From: an uncultured Caldilineaceae bacterium
GTDB lineage: Bacteria > Chloroflexota > Anaerolineae > Caldilineales > Caldilineaceae
Direction of reading: 5' to 3'
Assembly (NCBI GenBank): GCA_951812725.1
Contig: OX638330.1
Coordinates: 3,947,405-4,011,404, forward strand
DNA: 64,000 nt
Numbering within the stretch: position 1 is the stretch's first letter; each line of letters begins with the position of its first letter. The translations under genes were made by a program, and so were the position numbers. Of the stretch, positions 36,624 to 44,848 are shown in pieces. The notes under the pieces are model-generated. The model saw nothing but the letters and a program-made list of their open reading frames with translations. It had not been told where the DNA came from and made no database searches.

Positions 36624-37760
36624 ATGAAAATCACAGACATTAAGACATATTTAATGCATGCCGGTGTGCCGGGAGGCGGCTGGACGAAGCGCAACTGGTT
36701 GTTCGTCAAAGTATTCACCGATGAGGGTATCTACGGCGTGGGCGAGGCATCCGGATGGCCGCGCGTGGTGGAGACCGCTATTCATGACTTGAGCGAAGTT
36801 CTGATCGGTGAAGACCCTTTCCTTATCGAGCGGATCTGGCAGAAGATGTATCTGGCGATGATGGGGCACGGCATGACGGGCATCGTGGGCGGGGGCGCGC
36901 TGACCGGGATCGAGATGGCGCTGTGGGACATCAAAGGGAAAGCGCTGGGCGTGCCGGTCTGGAATTTATTGGGGGGTAAGATCCGTGATCGAATCCGGCT
37001 CTATGCGCACGCGCAGACGGCGGAACGGGCACAGGAGTTGGTGGAACGGGGATTCAGCGGCCTCAAGACGGGAGGCGTAGAGAACCCGATTGCCAAGATA
37101 CGCACTTTGCGGGAAGCGGTCGGATCGGAGATCGACCTGATGGCCGACGTGCACGGCCCGCCCTGGTTCACTGTGCGGGACGCGATTCGGGTAGGACAGG
37201 CGCTGGAGGAGTTCGACCTGCTCTTTTACGAGGATCCGGTGCCGCCTGAACATGTCGAAAATCTGGCCAAGGTGGCGCGGCATGTGAATCTGCCGATTGC
37301 GGCTGGAGAACGGCACTCGCATATTTACGGCGTGAGGGAGCTAATCGAGCGCGAGATTGTGGATGTGATCCAGCCGGATACGGGACGGGCGGGCGGTTTG
37401 ATGCAGATGAAGAAGATGGCGGCGATGGCCGAGGCCCACGGGATCGGCTTTGCGCCGCATGACGGCTCCTTGGGGCCGGTGGCGGAGATGGCTGCGGTTC
37501 ATCTGCTGGCCACGCTGCCCAACTTTCTGATCCTGGAACATTTGGAGGATGACGCGCCGCAGCGGTACGAGGTGATGCAGCCGCAGCCGGAGATCGTAGA
37601 CGGTTCGATCGTGGTGCCGGATACACCGGGCCTGGGTGTGGATATCGTGGAGGACGCGATCGCCCGCTATCCGTCCACGGGCAATGTGGCTACCCCGCGA
37701 CAGGACGAATATGTCTACTTTCAGGCGAAGTACGGCCGGGCCAAATGGCTGGAGCAGTAG
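36624..37760 (+). CDS. Mandelate racemase/muconate lactonizing enzyme (enolase superfamily) sugar-acid dehydratase
   Basis: A 378-residue enolase-superfamily enzyme. Metal ligands are D in LMADVHG, E in FYEDPVPPE and E in AAGERHS; the general-base His-Asp dyad is in VIQPDTGRAGG and FAPHDGSLGPV. The wording is close to galactonate/gluconate dehydratase-like members, which convert an aldonic acid to a 2-keto-3-deoxy acid. It is followed by an RraA-type aldolase gene, which would be a logical next step, and preceded by a PhyH gene. Substrate not determined. Confidence 0.9.
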   Translation: MKITDIKTYLMHAGVPGGGWTKRNWLFVKVFTDEGIYGVGEASGWPRVVETAIHDLSEVLIGEDPFLIERIWQKMYLAMMGHGMTGIVGGGALTGIEMALWDIKGKALGVPVWNLLGGKIRDRIRLYAHAQTAERAQELVERGFSGLKTGGVENPIAKIRTLREAVGSEIDLMADVHGPPWFTVRDAIRVGQALEEFDLLFYEDPVPPEHVENLAKVARHVNLPIAAGERHSHIYGVRELIEREIVDVIQPDTGRAGGLMQMKKMAAMAEAHGIGFAPHDGSLGPVAEMAAVHLLATLPNFLILEHLEDDAPQRYEVMQPQPEIVDGSIVVPDTPGLGVDIVEDAIARYPSTGNVATPRQDEYVYFQAKYGRAKWLEQ

Positions 37761-37850
37761 GGGGCGACAATCGGATCTTGCTTTAGCGATGTGTACACCG
37801 GGCCAGATTCACGTTTTTGGACAGCTTACGGATAGACGAATTGGGGAAGA

Positions 37851-38582
37851 ATGACGACGAAATCAGTCCGAACACATGAGATTTCAGCGGACGCCAAAAA
37901 GAAGCTGCGTTCGGTTTCGACGGCCACGCTTACGAGCCAACTGCAGAATCATGGCTTTCGCAACACATTTTTGGCCGGTCTGTACCCGCTGCGTCCCGAT
38001 GTGCCCATGGTGGGCTACGCCTTCACATTGCGCTATATTCCGGCTCGCGAAGATCTGGCGGATGAACGCTATGACAATACCAAGAACGTGCAGCGATTGG
38101 CAGTGGAGGCGGTGGGGCCGGAAGATGTGTTGGTCATAGACGCGCGCGGCGACGTCAGCGCGGCTTCCTTCGGCCACATTCTGGGGACGCGCATCACCCA
38201 GCGCGGCGCGGCGGGCTTCGTCACCGACGGCGCGTTACGGGATACACCCTTCTTTCAAAGCCTGGAACTGCCGACATACATCCGAGCTGCTCACGCGACA
38301 ACGTCATTTGTGGCCCATCACCCAGTCGACATGCAGGTACCTATCGGCTGCGCCGGTGTGGCGGTGACGCCGGGCGATGTGGTCGTAGGCGACGCGGAGG
38401 GCGTGGTGATAATACCGGCCCACCTGGCGGAAGAGGTTGCCCACGGTGCGTACGAGCAGGAGATCAGGGAGGAGTTCTTCCAGGAGAAGGTGGCAGGCGG
38501 GGCCAGCATCATTGGGGTCTATCCGCCCAACGACGAGACGCTGGCTGCGTACGAGGAGTGGCGTCGGGCGAGGGGCGACTAG
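37851..38582 (+). CDS. RraA-family protein (HMG/2-keto acid aldolase-like)
   Basis: A 243-residue protein with the RraA/HMG-aldolase fold. The key segments are FGHILGTRITQRGAAGFVTD and the adjacent DGALRDT, which supply the Arg and Asp needed for class II pyruvate aldolase activity, and PVDMQVPIGCAGVAVTPGDVVVGDAEGVVIIP. Some members regulate RNase E, but the R-D pair favours aldolase or decarboxylase activity. It is the last gene of the plus-strand block. Confidence 0.88.
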   Translation: MTTKSVRTHEISADAKKKLRSVSTATLTSQLQNHGFRNTFLAGLYPLRPDVPMVGYAFTLRYIPAREDLADERYDNTKNVQRLAVEAVGPEDVLVIDARGDVSAASFGHILGTRITQRGAAGFVTDGALRDTPFFQSLELPTYIRAAHATTSFVAHHPVDMQVPIGCAGVAVTPGDVVVGDAEGVVIIPAHLAEEVAHGAYEQEIREEFFQEKVAGGASIIGVYPPNDETLAAYEEWRRARGD

Positions 38583-38811
38583 CAAACCACTTCTGAATTC
38601 TTACTTCTCCGGGTGCGCGTCGAGTTTGCGGCAGTTTTCTCAGAATTCCTGCGGACTTCACCGACGGTTCTTGTGATCCCCGTATGCGGTTCCTCAATTC
38701 TGACTAAACTGAAGGCTCCAGTTCCGCTAACGTCCTATCCATGTGCGGCTGAGAGTCAACTGATCGCAGCCATAGCTACATCCCAGTAACAGCCGAAAGA
38801 GGCCTTAGACT

Positions 38812-39168
38812 CTAACCGCCTCTCAATCCGCGCAGTTCCGCCTCAAGTTCTCGAATCCTAGACAGATTCGTGTGATGCCTTCCCCGGCCAAGATAGTTCG
38901 CGACGACATTGGCCGCAATCGCGATTACCATAACCACGATTACGTTGTTGAATAGTGCCCTACGCTGCTCCTGATCGGCTGTAAAGGAGGAGACTACGGT
39001 TTCGTCCACCAGATCGCTTTCTTCGGCGAGTTCGTCAAGCATCACAATAAGTCCAGTCGAGCTTGTAAGGAGCTTTGGTCCCTCAAATACCAACTGGCTG
39101 AGGGCGTACAACATCGCCACAATCGTAATGACATTAAAGACCACGGGCTGCAACAGGTTGCCTTTCAT
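38812..39168 (-). CDS. Unrecognised small membrane protein, paralogue A
   Basis: A 118-residue protein not assigned to any family. ATG 39168 follows AAGGAGG. Two hydrophobic helices are predicted (about 9-27 and 72-93), separated by an acidic, Ser/Glu/Asp-rich loop of about 45 residues. After the conserved ANVVANYLGRGRH comes a short coiled-coil tail (RIRELEAELRGLRG). It is a clear paralogue of the protein at 39782-40138: same length, same architecture, nearly identical ends. The loop is the most variable part. Function unknown. Confidence 0.8.
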   Translation of the reverse strand: MKGNLLQPVVFNVITIVAMLYALSQLVFEGPKLLTSSTGLIVMLDELAEESDLVDETVVSSFTADQEQRRALFNNVIVVMVIAIAANVVANYLGRGRHHTNLSRIRELEAELRGLRGG

Positions 39169-39781
39169 TTTTTATCCTCCTTGTCCAAGCGCTGCGATTG
39201 TACTTCACGTTGCAGAGTAAGACATGTAACTGACGCATGACAACATACAAGTGCTTCGCGCCGGGTACACGTACCACCATAACCGCTGTTACCCAGGATC
39301 GAAAGCCAGCATCACGGGTCTCCGGGAATTTGCGTTCGCACTAAATTGATGAACAGGTTGGGATGCAGGGAGTAAGAGGTCTTCTTGGGCAAGAGGGTGA
39401 GGGTCTACATTGACGGCCCAAGATGGTAACCGGAATCAAGCTACAGATGCGAGCCTCGCGGGTAGAGATATGAATCAGCCGGGCATCTGTCCTCCCAATG
39501 ACGAGATGCGGGCCGCGTTTGGGAGTGGTGTCGTAAGAGAAGCAGTTAGGAAACTGGCTTCTTACATGGTACTTTCCCGGACTCCATCGAGATTCCGGGG
39601 CCTCGATGCAGTGGGTCTGGCAGCTGCGCCGACGCTTCTTCGGATATACGTCCGCCGCGGGTAATCGGAAACTTAGTTGGCTACTCCAGTGTTACGACTA
39701 TAGTTCGTCCCATTTTCCGCGAAGAAAACAGGCTTGCGGCCAGCGCCGGGTTTCAAGGGCTGACCAACGGTGTACGATGCG
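39169..39781. other. Intergenic stretch between the two small-membrane-protein paralogues
   Basis: About 610 bp without a convincing gene. A plus-strand frame at 39410-39664 (84 codons) has no recognisable motif. No copy of the mobile element or heptad tract was found. It may contain the promoter of paralogue A and debris from the duplication. Confidence 0.4.
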
Positions 39782-40138
39782 CTAATCGCCTCGAAGGACT
39801 CGCAGTTCCGTCTCCAGTTCGCGAATCCTGGTGATATTGGTGAAATGCCTTCCTCTGCCAAGATAGTTGGCGACGACATTGGCCAGAATTGCGACGACCA
39901 TGGTCACGACCAGGTAGTTGGCAAGCCGAGTGCGCTGGTCGCGGTCGGCCGAGAGGACTGAGATTATGGAGTCGTCCTCTAGGGAGCCATCTTCGGCGAA
40001 CTCTTCAAGTATCTGGATGGCCTCAGAGGCTCTGGTTAAGCGTCCCGATTCCCCTACCATAATCTGGAATAGGGAAAACAACATCGCTGCAATGGTGATG
40101 ATATTGAAAACAACGGGTTGTAGCAATGTGCCATTCAC
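39782..40138 (-). CDS. Unrecognised small membrane protein, paralogue B
   Basis: A 118-residue paralogue of 38812-39168, starting with GTG 40138. The ribosome-site leader GGACAAGGAGGAT is the same in both genes, so the duplication included upstream sequence. Two predicted TM helices (about 9-27 and 72-93) flank a charged loop, and ANVVANYLGRGRHFTN leads to the coiled-coil tail RIRELETELRVLRGD. Conservation of the TM and tail segments with a freely varying loop indicates selection on the membrane and tail parts. No family recognised. Confidence 0.8.
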   Translation of the reverse strand: MNGTLLQPVVFNIITIAAMLFSLFQIMVGESGRLTRASEAIQILEEFAEDGSLEDDSIISVLSADRDQRTRLANYLVVTMVVAILANVVANYLGRGRHFTNITRIRELETELRVLRGD

Positions 40139-40281
40139 TCTTGATCCTCCTTGTCCGAATGCTGATGTTTGCCTTTACCTTACTATGAAGTCGGGGAAAT
40201 GCATTGAAATTGTATCATCTGAATATGGCAGCGTGTCCGGCGGCGAGACTTTTGGCGTAGCGCCGGTGTTCCTGACCAGAA

Positions 40282-40308
40282 AAAATTACACAGTGAATGT
40301 GTAATTTT
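40282..40308 (-). terminator. Intrinsic terminator of rdgB
   Basis: A perfect 11-bp stem (40282-40292 with 40298-40308) and a five-base loop, followed on the minus strand by six T. It lies about 80 bp past the rdgB stop. Confidence 0.8.
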
Positions 40309-40386
40309 CTCATTGTTCGGGATCTCAATTCTACAAGAGTAAGGGCGACGGATCGTCCTTTCAGGAGCTGAACAGAGAGCAAGTTT

Positions 40387-40986
40387 TTATGCGTTCAGCA
40401 TGTTGGTCAGCAACACTTTCGCATTTCCTGACGCGCGCCCGCGATGGCTGATTCTGTTCTTGATCGAGGTTGGCAGCTCTGCCAGCGTTCGACCTTGGTC
40501 AGGCAGGAAGAAGACGGGATCGTAGCCAAAGCCGTTTGATCCCCGCGGCGCGGCGGTGATAGTTCCTTCCAAAGTTCCTGTGCAGGTTTGGGCGTCGGCG
40601 GCCGGCCGTGCGATGGCAACGACACATTGGAAGCGGGCCGTCCATGGGCGGGGATGCGACTGCAGTTCCCGTAGCAGCTCTTGATATCTATCCTGATCGG
40701 TTGCTGCGGGGCCGGCATAGCGGGCGGAATGAACACCGGGCGCTCCCTGCAGTGCGTCCACTTCGAGGCCGCTGTCGTCGGCCCATGTCCACAGACCGGT
40801 CAGGTTGGCGTAATGCTGCGCTTTGAGTGCTGCATTGGCGGCGAAGGAGTTCTCCGTTTCGGCGACCTCCTCGCGGACGCCGATTTCCTCCAGATAGGTG
40901 AGTGCCAGCGGAAGGTCCGCCAGGAGATTGCGGTACTCGAGGAGTTTGCCCTGATTGTGGGTCGCAACTAACAGCCTTCGATTCAT
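40387..40986 (-). CDS. rdgB: XTP/dITP diphosphatase (non-canonical purine NTP pyrophosphatase)
   Basis: A 199-residue Ham1/RdgB protein. ATG 40986, after GGAAGG, begins MNRRLLVATHNQGKLLEY, the family THN-x-GK-x-x-E substrate motif. Metal-site DDSGLEVDALQGAPGVHSARYAG and the C-terminal HRGRAS are complete. It hydrolyses dITP and XTP to the monophosphates, keeping deaminated purines out of DNA and RNA. It is divergent from prs across 213 bp. Confidence 0.93.
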   Translation of the reverse strand: MNRRLLVATHNQGKLLEYRNLLADLPLALTYLEEIGVREEVAETENSFAANAALKAQHYANLTGLWTWADDSGLEVDALQGAPGVHSARYAGPAATDQDRYQELLRELQSHPRPWTARFQCVVAIARPAADAQTCTGTLEGTITAAPRGSNGFGYDPVFFLPDQGRTLAELPTSIKNRISHRGRASGNAKVLLTNMLNA

Positions 40987-41199
40987 TGTAATTCCTTCCA
41001 GAGAACGCGTTCGTTCAGCCTGCCCTGTCGTTTTTCCACTACGCTGACGGTCATGCAATCACATATATCACAACAGTGCCAGTTTGGATAGCGGAGGGTC
41101 TCTCTCTTGCCATATCGCGGGTATGGGGCTATCATACGGGCGGTCGGAAGAGGCTCCTTCAAGCGACTTCTCAGCACCCCAAGACAGGAGAGAGTGGTA

Positions 41200-42150
41200 G
41201 TGTCGTATCACCCGTTACGCATTTTCAGCGGTTCTTCTCACAAGGAGTTGGCCCTGGAGATTGCTCAAACTCTTGGGGTGGAGCTCGGTCAGTCAAGCAC
41301 TCGCCGTCTGCCGGACAGCGAGATTCACGTGATGATCGACGAGGTCGTGCGGGACCAGGACATTTTTCTGGTTCAGTCCTGTTGCCAGCCGGTGAATGAT
41401 CATGTAATGGAATTGATGTTGTATCTGGACGCATTCAGGCGAGCCAGCGCCCATAGCGTAAGTGTAGTCGTGCCCTATTTCCCCTATGCCCGGCAGGAGC
41501 GCATGGCCCATGGCCGCGAGGCGGTCAGCGCCAGGGTTATAGCCAATATGCTGGAGATGATGGGTGCGCATCGGGTAATTTTTGTAGACATTCATGCGAG
41601 GGCGATCCAGGGGTTTTTCAATATTCCTGTTGATCCGCTTTCTGCGTTGCCGATTCTGGCGGACTATTTTCGCCAGGATGAGTGGAAGAACGCGGCCATT
41701 GTCAGTCCGGACGTAGGGCGGGCCAGCTTGGCGGGGCGCTATGCGCAGCTGCTCAATCTGCCACTGGTTGTCATGCACAAACGGCGCACGAGTGTCAGCG
41801 TCACTGAAACCACGCACGTTGTAGGTGAAATCGCCGGGATACGGCCGATCATCATTGATGACATTATGGCTGGCGGCAGCGTTCTCAAACAGATTGACGC
41901 TTTATACGACGCCGGTGCGGAGGGGACTGCCGCGTTTGCGGTTACACACCCGGTACTGTTGCCTTCGGCATTGGAACATCTTCAGGCTGATGATCGCATT
42001 GCCAAGTTGGTAGTTTCCAACACTCTTCCCGTCCCGCCGGATAAACGGTCTGAAAAGGTGGAGGTATTGTCGATTGCGCCGATGCTGGCCGACATTATCA
42101 ATCGCATCCACCAGGGGCGAAGTATTTCACAGAAGCTCATCCTCATGTAA
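41200..42150 (+). CDS. prs: Ribose-phosphate pyrophosphokinase (PRPP synthetase) with altered PRPP loop
   Basis: A 316-residue Prs protein from GTG 41200, nine bases after AGGAG. Typical segments: RRLPDSEIHV, QSCCQPVNDHVMELML, PYFPYARQER (ATP loop), DIHARAIQGFF and VVSPDVGRASLAGRYA. The PRPP-binding loop reads IIIDDIMAGGSVLKQ, whereas the usual loop is DDxxxTGGT; the threonine is missing and the loop is one residue shorter. The rest of the protein is standard. It may be a true Prs of a divergent clade or a paralogue with shifted function. Confidence 0.85.
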   Translation: MSYHPLRIFSGSSHKELALEIAQTLGVELGQSSTRRLPDSEIHVMIDEVVRDQDIFLVQSCCQPVNDHVMELMLYLDAFRRASAHSVSVVVPYFPYARQERMAHGREAVSARVIANMLEMMGAHRVIFVDIHARAIQGFFNIPVDPLSALPILADYFRQDEWKNAAIVSPDVGRASLAGRYAQLLNLPLVVMHKRRTSVSVTETTHVVGEIAGIRPIIIDDIMAGGSVLKQIDALYDAGAEGTAAFAVTHPVLLPSALEHLQADDRIAKLVVSNTLPVPPDKRSEKVEVLSIAPMLADIINRIHQGRSISQKLILM

Positions 42151-42337
42151 GTTGGAAAGTCCAGAATTGACCACATGCTTTTCGCGGCCGGTATGTGATT
42201 GAGATGGTTGCGGCGACCTGCGAGAGGTTGATCATCGTTGGTAATCGTCTGAAGAAATCCTGGATACGGAACCCAGGCCGGACCTACATTACACTTTAAA
42301 GGTACCGTTCACTACCTCAGCGCAACTGGAGTGACGG

Positions 42338-43540
42338 ATGCCCGGAGAACCGCAAATGGAAGTCATGCAACGTTCCTGGATCGAAAGGTCTGACGAAGAA
42401 GAACTCCAACTGGACGACGCGAATGTCGATCCCGATATAATCGAAGATGAAGACATATATGTAGCGTCATACTATCAGTTGATGTGGTGGCGGTTTCGCA
42501 AACACCGGATGGCATTACTCTCCGGCGTCCTGGTTGTCATCCTGTATGGGATAGCGGCCTTTGCCGAATTCGTTGCGCCTTACGACCCGGAGCAGTCCTT
42601 TGTGCAGTACAAATATGTGCCGCCTGTGACGATTCGTATCATTGATGCGGAAGGCAATCTACGGAGACCGTTTGTCCATAAGATTGTGCGGGAACGGGAT
42701 CCGGAGACGCTGCGCAACATTTACACTGAGGACAAGACGATTGTTTATCCGATCCGATTTTTTGTGCGTGGAACTGAGTACGAGATGTGGGATCAGTTCA
42801 CCACCTCCTGGCATCTTTACGGGTTGGACGTTCCCCATGAGGAGCAAGGTGTCTTTCTGATGGGGGCTGACCGGCTGGGTCGCGATCTCTTTTCGCGGCT
42901 GTGTTACGGTGCGCGTATTTCGCTGACCATTGGCTTGGTGAGTGTAGTGATAAGCCTGGTAATTGGCATTTTGCTTGGTGGCATCTCCGGGTTCTATGGG
43001 GGGGCCATCGACAACGCTATTCAACGCCTGATCGAGTTCATTCGTTCGATACCGGAAATCCCTCTGATTATGGCGCTGGCTGCGGCGCTGCCGGCCGACT
43101 GGCCGGTATTGCGTCTTTACTTCGGCGTAACGATTTTGCTTTCGTTTGTGGGGTGGACCGGTCTGGCCCGGGTCGTGCGCGGTCGATTCTTGAGTATGAG
43201 AGAAGAGGATTTTGTGATGGCTGCCCGTTTTTGCGGGTCGGGTGAGATGCGCATCATTCTGCGTCACATGGTTCCCTCGTTTCTCAGTCATATTATTGCT
43301 TCCTTGACATTGGCGATTCCGGGCATTATTCTGTCGGAGACTGGTTTGAGCTTTATAGGACTGGGGCTGAGAGCACCGGCTATCAGTTGGGGGGTACTGT
43401 TGCAGGAGGCCCAGAATTTGCGTTCGGTCGCCCTGGCTCCGTGGGTACTAACACCTGGTCTGGCGGTGGTGTTGGCTGTACTGGCTTTCAATTTTCTTGG
43501 CGACGGCATTCGCGACGCCGCCGATCCATATGCTAAGTAG
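42338..43540 (+). CDS. Oligopeptide ABC transporter permease (OppC/DppC-like)
   Basis: A 400-residue permease. A soluble N-terminal segment of about 45 residues precedes TM1 (about 60-80); a large extracytoplasmic insertion of about 90 residues separates it from the remaining five TM helices, and ends with the conserved GADRLGRDLFSRLCYGARIS. The EAA loop is MAARFCGSGEMRIILRHMVPS-like. The C-terminus NFLGDGIRDAADPY is typical of OppC. It is paired only with the ATPase at 43655; no OppB, OppF or binding protein adjoins it. Two close paralogues are at 50356 and 59759. Confidence 0.9.
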   Translation: MPGEPQMEVMQRSWIERSDEEELQLDDANVDPDIIEDEDIYVASYYQLMWWRFRKHRMALLSGVLVVILYGIAAFAEFVAPYDPEQSFVQYKYVPPVTIRIIDAEGNLRRPFVHKIVRERDPETLRNIYTEDKTIVYPIRFFVRGTEYEMWDQFTTSWHLYGLDVPHEEQGVFLMGADRLGRDLFSRLCYGARISLTIGLVSVVISLVIGILLGGISGFYGGAIDNAIQRLIEFIRSIPEIPLIMALAAALPADWPVLRLYFGVTILLSFVGWTGLARVVRGRFLSMREEDFVMAARFCGSGEMRIILRHMVPSFLSHIIASLTLAIPGIILSETGLSFIGLGLRAPAISWGVLLQEAQNLRSVALAPWVLTPGLAVVLAVLAFNFLGDGIRDAADPYAK

Positions 43541-43654
43541 CTTAATGAGCAACATTCGTTAGTGGGAGCAGAATGCCGAAGCGCAGAGGCATGCTTTCCC
43601 AGGGCTTGAGCGACTGTTAAAACTGCTCTTTAGAGAACAGGACGGATTTCTCTC

Positions 43655-44737
43655 ATGACAATATCATCTACGCAAATCGACAGGGTTGCCGACATAGACG
43701 GATCGGCCGATTCCCGGGAGATGCTACTGGAAGTACAGGGATTGAAAACGCATTTCTTCCTGGCTCAAGGGATCGTGCGGGCCCTGGAGGGCGTTGATTT
43801 CACCGTGCGCCGTGGTCAGACTGTCGGCTTGGTCGGTGAAAGCGGTTGCGGCAAATCGATCACGGCCCGTTCGATCATGGCTATTGTGCCCTCGCCGGGA
43901 CGGGTTGTAGAGGGCGAGGTCCTCTTCCACCTGCAGAACGAGGAGAACGGCAGCGTAACCGATCAGGTCGTTGATATGACGAAGATTGACGCCATGGGTA
44001 CGCAGGCTCGTTCTATCCGCGGCGGCGAGATTTCGATGGTCTTTCAGGAGCCGATGACATCGCTGAGCCCGGTCCACACGATTGGCAATCAGATCATCGA
44101 GGCCATCCTTCTGCATCAGGATGTTGACAAGGACGAGGCGCGCGCGCAGGCGATTGACGTTCTCAACAAGGTAGGAATGCCGCAGCCCGAACGCACGATC
44201 GACCGTTATCCCCATCAACTCAGCGGTGGTATGCGTCAGCGCGCCATGATTGCAATGGCGCTTTCGTGTCAGCCCAGTTTGCTGATTGCTGATGAGCCGA
44301 CAACGGCGCTTGACGTGACTACGCAGGCCCAGATTTTGACGCTGATGCGTGATTTGCAGGATGAACTGGGGATGGCGATTATCTTCATCACGCATGACTT
44401 GGGTGTGATTGCGCAGATGGTCGACTATGTTGTGGTCATGTATCTCGGTGAAGTGGTGGAGATGGCTGATGTCGACACGATTTTCTATGATCCGAAGCAC
44501 CCATATACGCAGGCGCTGCTGCGCTCCATCCCTTTGTTGGGTCGCAAATCGGCTCAGGGTATTACCAGCCAGCTGACTGCGATCCGGGGCTCAGTGCCGG
44601 ATCCTTACTCGATCCCGGCCGGATGCCCATTCCACCCGCGCTGCCGCAAAGCGATTGCCGGTGTTTGCGACAGCCGCAACCCACCTCTCCTTGAACTTGA
44701 AGGCGGTCACAAAGTCCGCTGTGTGTTGTACGAATAG
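43655..44737 (+). CDS. Oligopeptide ABC transporter ATP-binding protein (OppD/DppD-like)
   Basis: A 360-residue ATPase. Walker A GESGCGKS (61-68), signature LSGGMRQR (189-196), Walker B LLIADEPTTALD and switch THDLG are intact. The C-terminal oligopeptide-transporter extension has the cysteines of GCPFHPRCRK and GVCD, which can hold an iron-sulfur cluster in DppD relatives. It pairs with the oppC-like gene upstream (114 bp gap). It is a paralogue of 58649-59728. Confidence 0.93.
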   Translation: MTISSTQIDRVADIDGSADSREMLLEVQGLKTHFFLAQGIVRALEGVDFTVRRGQTVGLVGESGCGKSITARSIMAIVPSPGRVVEGEVLFHLQNEENGSVTDQVVDMTKIDAMGTQARSIRGGEISMVFQEPMTSLSPVHTIGNQIIEAILLHQDVDKDEARAQAIDVLNKVGMPQPERTIDRYPHQLSGGMRQRAMIAMALSCQPSLLIADEPTTALDVTTQAQILTLMRDLQDELGMAIIFITHDLGVIAQMVDYVVVMYLGEVVEMADVDTIFYDPKHPYTQALLRSIPLLGRKSAQGITSQLTAIRGSVPDPYSIPAGCPFHPRCRKAIAGVCDSRNPPLLELEGGHKVRCVLYE

Positions 44738-44848
44738 CGGGCCGAAACCGTTCCTGCGCTGGAATTTTGATCCGGGATCGCGCGTCGCGGCCTGTTTGCG
44801 GTGCGCCAGATTTTGCCAAGAAGAGATGACACATGGAGCAATAGAGAT

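Noticed and set aside
39410..39664. 84-codon plus-strand frame between the membrane-protein paralogues
   Set aside because: No motif and unusual composition; not enough to support a gene.
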